The translations under genes were made by a program, and so were the position numbers. The notes beneath the pieces are model-generated. The model did no database searches. It had not been told where the DNA came from and saw nothing but the letters and a program-made list of their open reading frames with translations. A stretch of 64,000 nt of DNA, taken from NCBI GenBank assembly GCA_049889535.1, contig JBMHDF010000006.1, positions 62,001 to 126,000 on the forward strand. The letters are read 5' to 3'. Position 1 is the stretch's first letter; each line of letters starts with the position of its first letter. Source of the stretch: JAYQKL01 sp049889535. Its GTDB lineage: Bacteria > Pseudomonadota > Alphaproteobacteria > RS24. Below are positions 35,795-44,059 of the stretch, piece by piece.

Positions 35795-36919
35795 TTACTG
35801 ATTGCCGCTCTCTTTGATTTTAAGCTCTGTCGTTTTAACTTCCTTATTAAACTCGGCATAAAACTGAGCAAAATAATTACGGAAAGGCAAAATCGGACCA
35901 TCGCCATCACATATTGACGGGCGCGGCATATATTTCTGGCGGTCCCAAACCACTTTATCTTGGTCGAGCTGCTTGCAAATATCACGCTTAAGAGCTTTTG
36001 AAAGATTGGCCATTGGCCCTTCAGCCTCTACTTTGGGTTGTGTGAAGGCAAAGCGCACATGCGTTTTATCACGCGCTATTGGCGTCACACCTGAAACCAG
36101 CAAGGTTTCTGAAATCCCTGAAAATTTTGTCCAAGATTGCCCCGCGCCAACAGTTCCATATGAAATCTCACCATCAACTTCACCTTTTGGTGTGCCCATT
36201 TTTGACTTAACGGAAGCATTGCGGCGATGGCCGTCAAAATTAAAATCATAATTCGGCATTTCTGGCACGCCGTGAATATATTTAAAATGCGCCGCGTCTA
36301 CGCCATTTTCAGCCATATTTTGGATGGGGCCATGCACAATCCACTCATGGCGCTCAAACTCTGTCCAATCCGGATGCCCCACCTCTTCAAAAACATCAAT
36401 ATCGTATGATGGCGCCTCATTTTCTGGATGATACCAAACCCAAATAAATTTGTTCTTTTCCTGAACTGGCCATTGGCGGTCACATTTACGCGCCGCTGAT
36501 GGCGGCACTTTGGTTGCATATGGCACATCAACCACGCTGCCGGTTTCATTATAAGTCCAAGCATGAAACGGGCATTCAAGGTCATTACCTTGCACGCGCC
36601 CGCCATAACCCATATGCGCACCCAAATGGCGGCAATAAGCATCAATGATACGCGGCTGACCATCTTCACCGCGCCATAAAACCAATTGCTGCTCAAAATA
36701 TTCAAGCGGCTTTACTTCACCAACCGCCAAATCATCTGAATAACAAACCACAAACCAACCATAAGGCATGGGCAGTTTATCAAGATTGCGCTGCTCCATC
36801 GTGCCACGATTAGGAATATCAGCTACCCGCCATTGCGCCAGCTCTTCGCCGCGCAAACCTTCAAGCATTTGCCATACAGCAACTGGTGGGGTACGGGCAT
36901 CAATTTCATTATTGCTCAT
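35795..36919 (-). CDS. Rieske non-haem iron oxygenase
   Basis: A 374-residue oxygenase with cluster ligands Cys96, His98 (YCRHLGAHMG) and Cys116, His119 (CPFHAWTY), and the iron site MAENGVDAAHFKYIHG, with Asn205, Asp208, His211 and His216. The first 45 residues form an extra N-terminal arm not seen in the other two oxygenases of the window. TTAGGAGA is upstream of the ATG. It lies between an amidohydrolase-like gene and the acyl-CoA dehydrogenase pair, in the operon that begins at 39513. It is closer by eye to the oxygenase at 30641 than to the KshA-like one at 44060. The substrate position is unknown. Confidence 0.87.
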   Translation of the reverse strand: MSNNEIDARTPPVAVWQMLEGLRGEELAQWRVADIPNRGTMEQRNLDKLPMPYGWFVVCYSDDLAVGEVKPLEYFEQQLVLWRGEDGQPRIIDAYCRHLGAHMGYGGRVQGNDLECPFHAWTYNETGSVVDVPYATKVPPSAARKCDRQWPVQEKNKFIWVWYHPENEAPSYDIDVFEEVGHPDWTEFERHEWIVHGPIQNMAENGVDAAHFKYIHGVPEMPNYDFNFDGHRRNASVKSKMGTPKGEVDGEISYGTVGAGQSWTKFSGISETLLVSGVTPIARDKTHVRFAFTQPKVEAEGPMANLSKALKRDICKQLDQDKVVWDRQKYMPRPSICDGDGPILPFRNYFAQFYAEFNKEVKTTELKIKESGNQ

Positions 36920-36920
36920 T

Positions 36921-37796
36921 TTAATCTCCTAAGTTGAAAACGCGTTTTGCATTTTCTCTCAAAAATTTTGGCCAAACTTCCTCTTTAAAAGGAACATTTT
37001 CTAAATCACTAAAAATACGCTCAAGACTCAAACCCATTGGAAAATAACCAGCATAAATAATCCGGTCAGAACCGCGTGATGTATTCGCATAATCAATAAT
37101 TGATTTTGGATAATAACGCGGCGCAAAAGCGCTCGTTGAATAATAAAGGTTCGGATATTTAATCATCAGCTTAATCGCCAAATCTTCCCATGGCTCAGCC
37201 CCATGACGCATCATAATTTTAAGCTCAGGGAAAAACCAGCACACCTCATCCAACAACTCAACACGTTGGGTCGCCAATGGAATACGCGGACCTGGTACAC
37301 CCACATTAATTGCAATAGGAATATCCATTTCCACACAAGCTGCATAAAACGGGTAAAGGTGTGGGTGATTAATCGCAACTTGAGGCACAGTTCCAGCCGG
37401 AAAAACACTTAAAGCTTTAATGCCATATTCTTTATGTAAACGCTTCACACGGCGAATTTCATCCATGCCGTCATTTGGGTTAATCGGCACATCAAAAAAG
37501 AAACGGTCCGGATAATTATTATAGGCTTTCATCGAGGTTTCATCTTCGCTAAAGCCAATCATCGCTTTTTCAATATTAAACTTGTCCATTTGCTCAACAG
37601 TCCAAGCCACAAAGTCATCAACCTTGCCCGTTTCTGGAATATCCTTAAACATATATTGAGCGGGCATCTTAAAAGCATCGCGACTTTCCTGATCATTCAG
37701 CAAAGGTCGAAAACTTTCATACCACTCAGAGCGGTCTTCCTGCACCGGAATTCCCATCATCGTTTCAATAACACCAATATCTTTTGGAAATGCCAT
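36921..37796 (-). CDS. Amidohydrolase 2-like TIM-barrel protein lacking the first metal motif
   Basis: A 291-residue protein of the amidohydrolase-2/decarboxylase superfamily. The usual N-terminal D-x-H-x-H is absent (the start reads DIGVIETMMGIP). The later parts of the barrel are recognisable: INVGVPGPR, LKIMMRHGAEPWED with one His, YYSTSAFAPRYYP, and SDRIIYAGYFPMGLSLER near the end, where the family has a metal Asp. Loss of two ligands suggests altered or no metal use. It ends one base before the Rieske start and is the second gene of the operon. Hydrolysis, decarboxylation or hydration of a steroid intermediate are all possible. Confidence 0.72.
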   Translation of the reverse strand: MAFPKDIGVIETMMGIPVQEDRSEWYESFRPLLNDQESRDAFKMPAQYMFKDIPETGKVDDFVAWTVEQMDKFNIEKAMIGFSEDETSMKAYNNYPDRFFFDVPINPNDGMDEIRRVKRLHKEYGIKALSVFPAGTVPQVAINHPHLYPFYAACVEMDIPIAINVGVPGPRIPLATQRVELLDEVCWFFPELKIMMRHGAEPWEDLAIKLMIKYPNLYYSTSAFAPRYYPKSIIDYANTSRGSDRIIYAGYFPMGLSLERIFSDLENVPFKEEVWPKFLRENAKRVFNLGD

Positions 37797-37833
37797 TCTT
37801 ATTCCTTTAAAAGTTCGTTCTCATAGTTCGAAA

Positions 37834-39513
37834 TTAGAGTTCAGAGTTTAAATATTTTGCCCGCAAAATCTTTTTCTCGATTTTTTGCATCGCATTATAG
37901 GTAAACACATCTTTCGCGATGATAATTTCGCTTGGCACTTTATATGCCGCCAAATTTTCTTGCGCAAAAGCCATTAGTTCATCGCTGGTTAAGCTTTCAT
38001 CGGCAGGGCTGACGACAATAACCAACCGCTCCCCTAGCCGCTCATCAGGCGCCCCAAAGGCTGCCATCTCTTTGACTTTCGGGTTTTGCGATAAAGTTTG
38101 CTCCACCTCAACACAATAAATATTTTCACCCGCCGAAATCACCATATCGGTCTTACGGTCAATAATGAAAAGATAATCATCATCATCACGAAAGCCGATA
38201 TCACCGGTTTTCATCCAGCCATCAATTAGCACCTCAGCTGTTGCATCTGGGCGCTTATGATAGCCTTTCATGATTAGCGGGCCGCGTGCGTAAATTTCAC
38301 CGCTTTCATAATTGGGTAAATCTTCGCCATTTTCGCCAACAATACGCACATCAACCATTGGAAAAATCTGACCAGAACTATCGGGCTTTTTAGCAAATGC
38401 TTCGCCGTTTGAAGAGCTAATCGCGCCCGTTGTTTCCGTCATGCCATAGCCCGCACCCAAAACAATATTAGGAAACGCTTCTTGTAACGCCTCAATTAAA
38501 TTCAATGGAAAAGCTTGCCCACCGCAAGAAATTGACCGCACTGAAGACAAGTCATAATCGGTTTCTTTCATGGCATTTAAAATATCCCAATGCATGGCAG
38601 GCACACCACCAATTGAGCTAATCTTTTCTTTTTCAGTCAGGCGCAAAAGCTCTTTACCATCCCAACGGTCCATCAAGACCAGCTTATTCCCGCCAAATAA
38701 GGCCGTTAAAAACACGGATGTGCAGCCACTCATATGAAACAACGGAAACACCATCAAGCTGACTGTTTGTGGCAAATGCTTTGCTAGCTCCTCAACTGAA
38801 ATCTCATAAGCCATTGCAATGCGTGTAAAAGCTTCTTCCAAAGCCATTTGCGTATTCATCATGCCTGAGACAAGACTACGATGACAAATCACCGCTGCCT
38901 TGGCGCGCCCTGTTGTGCCAGAGGTGAAAAACAAACATGCCGTATCATCAGGCAAAATTTCTGGCATTGAAAAACCAGAATCACTTGCACAAGCTAAAGC
39001 AAAAGACTCGTCGCCCACCGCTTGTTCAGCAATCAATCCAGGCAACTCACAACCAGCTTCGCGTAATAATGCCATTCGCTTTTCATCACATAGCAAAAAG
39101 ACGCTGTCACCATCCTCGACAGCGTTGAGCATGGTTTGCCCCTCGCCTTTGCTGTTCACCAAAACCGCGACCGCGCCAATTTGCAAAACTGCCGTGAAGG
39201 CTATCATCCACTCAGCACAATTTTTCATCGCTATTGCGACATGCTGTTTGGGCTGCACATTGGCGACATTTTGCAACCAACCAGAAAGCGCATCGACTTT
39301 TTTATAGTATTCACCAAAAGTCATGCGCAAATCACCAGATACGATAAACTCAGCATCAGTAAATTCTGCGCGCGACTTATCAAGCGCCTTAACCATATTT
39401 TGCGGTGCGTTTTTGAACACACGCATGGTTACGCCGTCTATCTCGGTTTCCATAAATTCGTAGGGCGCGCCAGGAGCAGCCAAACTTGCGGCTATGGGAT
39501 TCAAATTTTTCAT
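37834..39513 (-). CDS. Acyl-CoA synthetase (AMP-forming), first gene of a catabolic operon
   Basis: A 559-residue ligase with P-loop FFTSGTTGRAKAA, GAGYGMTETTG, the Asp in GWMKTGDIGFRDDDDYLF, the hinge KTDMVISAGENIYCVEVE and the catalytic Lys in YNAMQKIEKKIL. It forms acyl-CoA from a free acid. It heads an eight-gene minus-strand operon (ligase, amidohydrolase-like, Rieske, two dehydrogenases, two Lrp, hsdA-like), and motif A site 2 lies 34 bases upstream of its start. Steroid ring-degradation ligases (FadD3 type) and side-chain ligases (FadD17/FadD19 type) are candidates; the sequence does not decide between them. Confidence 0.9.
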   Translation of the reverse strand: MKNLNPIAASLAAPGAPYEFMETEIDGVTMRVFKNAPQNMVKALDKSRAEFTDAEFIVSGDLRMTFGEYYKKVDALSGWLQNVANVQPKQHVAIAMKNCAEWMIAFTAVLQIGAVAVLVNSKGEGQTMLNAVEDGDSVFLLCDEKRMALLREAGCELPGLIAEQAVGDESFALACASDSGFSMPEILPDDTACLFFTSGTTGRAKAAVICHRSLVSGMMNTQMALEEAFTRIAMAYEISVEELAKHLPQTVSLMVFPLFHMSGCTSVFLTALFGGNKLVLMDRWDGKELLRLTEKEKISSIGGVPAMHWDILNAMKETDYDLSSVRSISCGGQAFPLNLIEALQEAFPNIVLGAGYGMTETTGAISSSNGEAFAKKPDSSGQIFPMVDVRIVGENGEDLPNYESGEIYARGPLIMKGYHKRPDATAEVLIDGWMKTGDIGFRDDDDYLFIIDRKTDMVISAGENIYCVEVEQTLSQNPKVKEMAAFGAPDERLGERLVIVVSPADESLTSDELMAFAQENLAAYKVPSEIIIAKDVFTYNAMQKIEKKILRAKYLNSEL

Positions 39514-39547
39514 AAAATTTATCTGTTACGTGCTGTTTAAAACTTAT

Positions 39548-39564
39548 ATAATATGATTATATTA
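39548..39564. promoter_or_regulatory. Motif A operator candidate, site 2
   Basis: ATAATATGATTATATTA, a match at 15 of 17 positions to the sites at 13750 and 42783, with perfect ATAAT/ATTAT arms. It lies in the 172-base gap between the divergent ligase operon and the SDR pair, 34 bases from the ligase start and about 120 from the SDR start. Confidence 0.55.
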
Positions 39565-39685
39565 CGAAACCAAACAATTATTTGCAAGATTTTATATCAA
39601 ATGCGTATTATAGCTAAGTCAATTTTACGCATAATTCACAGAAATCAAAAATTTCAGTGAAACTTAAGAACAGAGAGAGGGTATC

Positions 39686-40441
39686 ATGTTATCACAAAAA
39701 ACAGCACTCATATCAGGCGGCAGCGATGGCATCGGACGTGCCATTGCTGAAACTTTTGCTCAAGCCGGCGCGCATGTCATTATTTGCGCCCGCTCGAAAG
39801 ACAAACTTGAAGCAACCCAAAAAGCCATTCAAGACGCTGGCGGTAATTGCACTATAGAGGTTTTGGATTTATCTGACGCCCGCGCATTTGGTGCTTTGGT
39901 TGATAAATACGCCAAAAATGGCTTAGATATTCTCATCAATAATGCCCCGCATGTTGGCTATGGCATGATAAGCGATACTGATTTGGATGACTTTCAGGTC
40001 AACTTCTCCATCAATGTCAACGCGGCTTATGCAGGCATTCAGGCCGCGATGAAACATATGGCTAAAAAAGGTGGGTCGATAATCAATATTTCCTCCATTA
40101 ATGGCGCACGCGCCATGCAGGGCATGTCTGGATACTCCGCTTCAAAAGCAGCACTAGACCACTTAACCCGTGCGGCTTCTATGGAAGGTGCGCGACAAAA
40201 CATTCGTGTTAATGGAATCGCGCCTGGCCCAATCATGACACCCGGCACGGAAGTCTTTTTCAACTCAGACCCAGCTGCTGGAGAAGCAATCGCAAACGCC
40301 AACCCAATGGGGCGCATCGGCAACCCAAAAGAGGTCGCGCAAGTTGCCCTCTTCCTAGCTTCTGATATGTCCTCTTATGTTAACGGCGCCATCATTCCGG
40401 TTGATGGCGGCAAAGCTAACGAACTCCATGTTCCCCAATAA
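39686..40441 (+). CDS. Short-chain dehydrogenase (first of an SDR pair)
   Basis: A 251-residue classical SDR with SGGSDGIG at residues 10-17, NNAPH in place of NNAG, ISSINGARAM...YSASK for the active site, and VDGGKANE at the end. GAGAGGG precedes the ATG. It lies 24 bases before a second SDR gene, and motif A lies upstream. The pair may oxidise two different hydroxyls of a polyhydroxylated steroid such as a bile acid (for example C7 or C12), but no feature of the sequence fixes position. Ordinary beta-oxidation roles are the alternative. Confidence 0.82.
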   Translation: MLSQKTALISGGSDGIGRAIAETFAQAGAHVIICARSKDKLEATQKAIQDAGGNCTIEVLDLSDARAFGALVDKYAKNGLDILINNAPHVGYGMISDTDLDDFQVNFSINVNAAYAGIQAAMKHMAKKGGSIINISSINGARAMQGMSGYSASKAALDHLTRAASMEGARQNIRVNGIAPGPIMTPGTEVFFNSDPAAGEAIANANPMGRIGNPKEVAQVALFLASDMSSYVNGAIIPVDGGKANELHVPQ

Positions 40442-40465
40442 TTAAGTGTTGAAAGGAATTTAATC

Positions 40466-41293
40466 ATGTCTCTACAAGGTAAAACTGCCATTGTAACTGG
40501 TGCCGCGCAAGGTATCGGCGCAGCCATTGTTCATAAATTAGCTGAAGAAGGCGCGCAGGTCGCAGTGATCGATTTAAATTTAGAAGCCGCTCAAGCAGTT
40601 GTTGACGCCCTTGAGCAATCTGACAAACATCTTGCCCTTGCCGCCAATGTTGGCAAAAGCAAAGATGTGATTTCTACAATCCGTAAAGCCAGAGAGGTGT
40701 TTGGCAAAATCGACCTCGTGGTCAATAATGCAGGCATTGGGCAAGCGCCAGAGGACGGCTCGGATAAATTTTATGAGGCGATGGGCAAGCGCAATGAAGA
40801 GTTAGCCGCGGGCAAGGACTCGAAAATTTTCGTTGACCACCTTATCCATATGGAGGATGCAGGTTGGCAAGGCGTCATGGATGTCAATCTGAATGGCGCT
40901 TTTTATGTCTGTCGCGAAGCCGTGCGTATCATGGCAGAAGATGGTCGCGGGGGTTCAATTGTTAATATTTCTTCAACCTCTGCCCAGTCAGGTGAAGGCT
41001 CACCACATTATGTGACTTCCAAAACTGCCCTTGTGGGCCTCACACGTCAATTAGCGCGCGAAGTTGCACCGCGTGGTATTCGGGTTAATGCCGTTGCGCC
41101 CGGGCCAACCAATACGCCGATTATGCAGGGCATTCCTGAGCAGTGGATTGCTGATATGGAAAACGCTATTCCCCTCGGCCGCATGGCTGAACCGAAAGAA
41201 ATTGCCGCTGCAGTAGCGTTCTTATTATCCGATGAGGCCTCTTTTGTGACTGGCAGCCTGTTAGCAGCCAATGGCGGGTCTTATTATTTCTAA
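40466..41293 (+). CDS. Short-chain dehydrogenase (second of an SDR pair)
   Basis: A 275-residue SDR with TGAAQGIG at residues 11-18, VVNNAGIG, ISSTSAQSG...YVTSK at the active site, and AANGGSYYF as the C-terminus. Between NNAG and the catalytic Ser it carries an insertion of about 25 residues (DKFYEAMGKRNEELAAGKDS) rich in charged residues, which would lie near the substrate cleft. AAGGAA lies upstream. Convergent with the MFS gene 10 bases downstream. The substrate is probably a hydroxylated pathway intermediate; this is inferred from the neighbours. Confidence 0.82.
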   Translation: MSLQGKTAIVTGAAQGIGAAIVHKLAEEGAQVAVIDLNLEAAQAVVDALEQSDKHLALAANVGKSKDVISTIRKAREVFGKIDLVVNNAGIGQAPEDGSDKFYEAMGKRNEELAAGKDSKIFVDHLIHMEDAGWQGVMDVNLNGAFYVCREAVRIMAEDGRGGSIVNISSTSAQSGEGSPHYVTSKTALVGLTRQLAREVAPRGIRVNAVAPGPTNTPIMQGIPEQWIADMENAIPLGRMAEPKEIAAAVAFLLSDEASFVTGSLLAANGGSYYF

Positions 41294-41303
41294 TCCGTCA
41301 TTA

Positions 41304-42647
41304 TTATGATGTCTTATCAAGCAGAAATTCTCTGTCTTGTGAAATCGTGCGGGATGCTTTTAACAAAAAGAAGCATCCCGGTACCACTGGCAAAAGCACT
41401 GTGAAAAGCGCCAAGCGGATTGGGTGTTGAATGGTTTCATTTAGCATGACCGCAAAATCCCCCCGCCCGTTTTGTGCAATGTTTTCTAAATAATCAATTG
41501 AAAAACCAGCAAACTGAACGCCAAGCGCCAGACCAGAAAAAGTTAATGAAAAAGCCCAAAGGGAAGTTGCCGTCGCCCGCATTTTAGAAGGCAGCAAATC
41601 TTGTAAGGAAGCTTGCACACCAATCACCCAGCCGCCGCCAAGCAAACCAGCAGGAATGGCCAATAAAGTTGCCATTTCAGGGCTTGGTGCAAAGCTAATA
41701 CCCATCATAAAAAAGCCAGACGCGACTAAACCATAGGCTGAAAGCATTAAGGGCCATTTTGGGTTTTGAGCGCTTAACCGGTCACTTAAATATCCCAAAA
41801 CAACCGCGCCCAAAATCCCTGCCACAACAGAGGGAAAACCATATCGCGAATTAGCTTCGGTGAGGTCCAAACCAAATGAGCGAACAAAAAGGGTGGGCGC
41901 CCATATGCCAAAACCATATCCAGCAAAACCGCCACAGATTGTCCCAAAAACCATATACATATAGCTTTTACAGGCAATGAGCGAAGGAACAGATTTTTTA
42001 AGCGACCCCCAAACATCTGCATCAGCTGCAATTTTACCACCCGGATCCATACGCCCGCGTGCAGGCTCTTTAACAGTGATATAAGCAATTGCCGCTACAA
42101 AAATGCCCGGTGCGCCCAGCAAAATAAACGCCCAACGCCAATCCAGTGCATCAGCAATCGCCGCACCGCCAACCATGCCAGTAAGCTGCCCCAAATAAAC
42201 CCCAAAATTAAGAATAGCAAAAGCTAAGGCGCGGCGACGCGGTGGGAAATAATCAGATAAAAGCGAAAACGCTGGCGCTAAAAATGCAGCCTCGCCGACC
42301 CCAACGCCAATCCGTGACAGAGCAAAAATAGCTGGCGTTTCAGCCAAACCGCTCAAAACTGTAAAGAAGCTCCACAACACCGCGCCGATACAAATGATAC
42401 GTATCCGATTATATTGATCAGCCAAAACCGCAATCGGAATTGCCAATATTGTGTAGAAAAAAGCAAAGGCAGGGCCAATGAGAAACCCCATATAAGTATC
42501 TGAAACTTCGAAGCTATCTTTAATTCTCTCTAACAATCCTGATGCAACATAACGGTCCGTTACATTCAGCATATATAAAACCACCATTGCGAAGAGAACA
42601 TACCAAGCATAACGCCGACTATCTTTTTCAGAAACCATTTCACTCAT
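41304..42647 (-). CDS. MFS transporter, spinster-like
   Basis: A 447-residue carrier with about 12 membrane segments. The start is ATG 42647; a TTG six bases earlier also fits, and no good ribosome site is visible. Near the N-terminus LNVTDRYVASGL is typical of spinster-type MFS proteins, GVGEAAFLAPAFSLLSDYFPPRRRALAFA is the motif after helix 4, and the loop between halves is charged. Substrates of bacterial spinster-like carriers are mostly unknown; uptake of the steroid across the inner membrane, after the TonB receptor, is a plausible role here. It is divergent from the OYE-KshA operon with motif A site 3 in between. Confidence 0.87.
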   Translation of the reverse strand: MSEMVSEKDSRRYAWYVLFAMVVLYMLNVTDRYVASGLLERIKDSFEVSDTYMGFLIGPAFAFFYTILAIPIAVLADQYNRIRIICIGAVLWSFFTVLSGLAETPAIFALSRIGVGVGEAAFLAPAFSLLSDYFPPRRRALAFAILNFGVYLGQLTGMVGGAAIADALDWRWAFILLGAPGIFVAAIAYITVKEPARGRMDPGGKIAADADVWGSLKKSVPSLIACKSYMYMVFGTICGGFAGYGFGIWAPTLFVRSFGLDLTEANSRYGFPSVVAGILGAVVLGYLSDRLSAQNPKWPLMLSAYGLVASGFFMMGISFAPSPEMATLLAIPAGLLGGGWVIGVQASLQDLLPSKMRATATSLWAFSLTFSGLALGVQFAGFSIDYLENIAQNGRGDFAVMLNETIQHPIRLALFTVLLPVVPGCFFLLKASRTISQDREFLLDKTS

Positions 42648-42782
42648 TTTCAAAAACCCATTTCAAGTTCAACGCAAATCTGCATGCGCTTTCGACATTT
42701 ATCACATGAACAGACAAGAAGTCGCACAAAAACACTGCGCACTCGTGATAAAAAATACTAGAAACCCTTTTTCTTTTATTTT

Positions 42783-42799
42783 ATAATCTGATTATATTT
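42783..42799. promoter_or_regulatory. Motif A operator candidate, site 3
   Basis: ATAATCTGATTATATTT, identical over 17 bases to site 1 at 13750. The palindromic core ends 22 bases before the OYE start codon at 42818 and lies about 135 bases from the MFS start. Binding here would block a promoter or transcript start of the OYE-KshA operon. Confidence 0.65.
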
Positions 42800-42817
42800 T
42801 TATTGGGTGGAAGATTT

Positions 42818-44041
42818 ATGTCAACACAAAGCGTTACAAGTCCGTTTTCAAAGTGGTCTCTAAATAAACTTGAGCTGAAAAACCGGATTATAAAAACAGC
42901 AACTTTTGAAGGCCTTGCCCCAGCAGGCATGCCAGGCGAAAAACTGGCTAAATTTCATGAACGATTTGCCGAGGGCGGCAGTGGTATTGTGACAGTTGCC
43001 TATGGTGCCGTAAATAATGATGCGCGCACTTTTGACGACCAAATGTGTATGCTCGAAGATGATGTGATTGAGCAGCTTAAAAATGTGACAGCTGGTATTC
43101 ATCAACATGGTGCCGCCGCCTCTATCCAGCTTGCGCATTGCGGCATGCAAACCAAATATAGTAAATTATCATCGAAGTATTTTTCCAAAGGCGCCTCTTA
43201 TGGCATCAATACTTATGGCCTCTTTGCTGGCATCCCTTTTGTCAAACCGCTAACGGAAAGCGAGATTGAACAAATTGTTGCCGATTATGCGACTTCGGCG
43301 CAGCGCGCTATTGAAGCTGGTTTCGACATTGTTGAGCTGCATATGGGGCATGGTTATTTATTTTCGCAATTCCTATGCCCTGCTGTAAACCGTCGTAAAG
43401 ACAAGTTTGGTGGTAGCATTGAAAACCGCGCACGCTTCCCGCTTATGGCTGTGCGTGCGGTACGAGAAGCCGTGGGCCCAGATATTCCGATTATTGTTAA
43501 GCTCAATGTAAAAGATGGGTTTGAAGGTGGCCTCACGCTAGAGGATTCGATTCAAGTCGCCAAAATGGTAGAAACTGATGGCGCCGCCTCAATGTTGGTC
43601 CTTACAGGCGGTTTTAGCTCAAAAAATCCAATGTATTTATTTCGCGGTAAATCGCCGATTAAGCCGCTCATCAAAATGCAGAAGAATTTCATTAATAAGC
43701 TTATCTACACATTAGCCGCGCGTAATTTTCCGGATATGCCGTTTAAAGAGATGTATTTTCTGGAAAATGCAAAAAAAATTCGCGCAGAAGTGAAAATGCC
43801 AATTGCCCTTGTTGGCGGCATTAAGTCATTGGAAAGCTTTGAGAAAACAATGCAAGAAGGGTTTGATGCGATAGTCTTAGGGCGCGCACTCATCAATCAA
43901 CCTGACTTGCCTAATCTTTACAAAAACAAGGATACTGCGGTATCTAATTGTATATCGTGTAATCGTTGTGTTGCACATATTGATGCGGATGATGGGGTCG
44001 TTTGCCCATTATTAACGGAAGAATTGGAACTGACTGCATAA
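42818..44041 (+). CDS. Old-yellow-enzyme family oxidoreductase
   Basis: A 407-residue FMN TIM-barrel protein starting at ATG 42818 behind GGTGGAAG. Signature segments are ELHMGHGYLFSQFLCPAVNRR and FGGSIENRARF, which include the FMN and substrate residues. The C-terminus has CISCNRCVAHIDADDGVVC, a shortened version of the 4Fe-4S site of 2,4-dienoyl-CoA reductase and bile-acid BaiCD/BaiH enzymes (C-x2-C-x2-C here, where those have C-x2-C-x3-C). The flavodoxin-like C-terminal domains of those enzymes are absent. It may reduce a steroid enone or a dienoyl-CoA. It is 18 bases upstream of the KshA-like gene in one operon. Confidence 0.82.
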   Translation: MSTQSVTSPFSKWSLNKLELKNRIIKTATFEGLAPAGMPGEKLAKFHERFAEGGSGIVTVAYGAVNNDARTFDDQMCMLEDDVIEQLKNVTAGIHQHGAAASIQLAHCGMQTKYSKLSSKYFSKGASYGINTYGLFAGIPFVKPLTESEIEQIVADYATSAQRAIEAGFDIVELHMGHGYLFSQFLCPAVNRRKDKFGGSIENRARFPLMAVRAVREAVGPDIPIIVKLNVKDGFEGGLTLEDSIQVAKMVETDGAASMLVLTGGFSSKNPMYLFRGKSPIKPLIKMQKNFINKLIYTLAARNFPDMPFKEMYFLENAKKIRAEVKMPIALVGGIKSLESFEKTMQEGFDAIVLGRALINQPDLPNLYKNKDTAVSNCISCNRCVAHIDADDGVVCPLLTEELELTA

Positions 44042-44059
44042 AGGAGCAGAGGTATTAAA

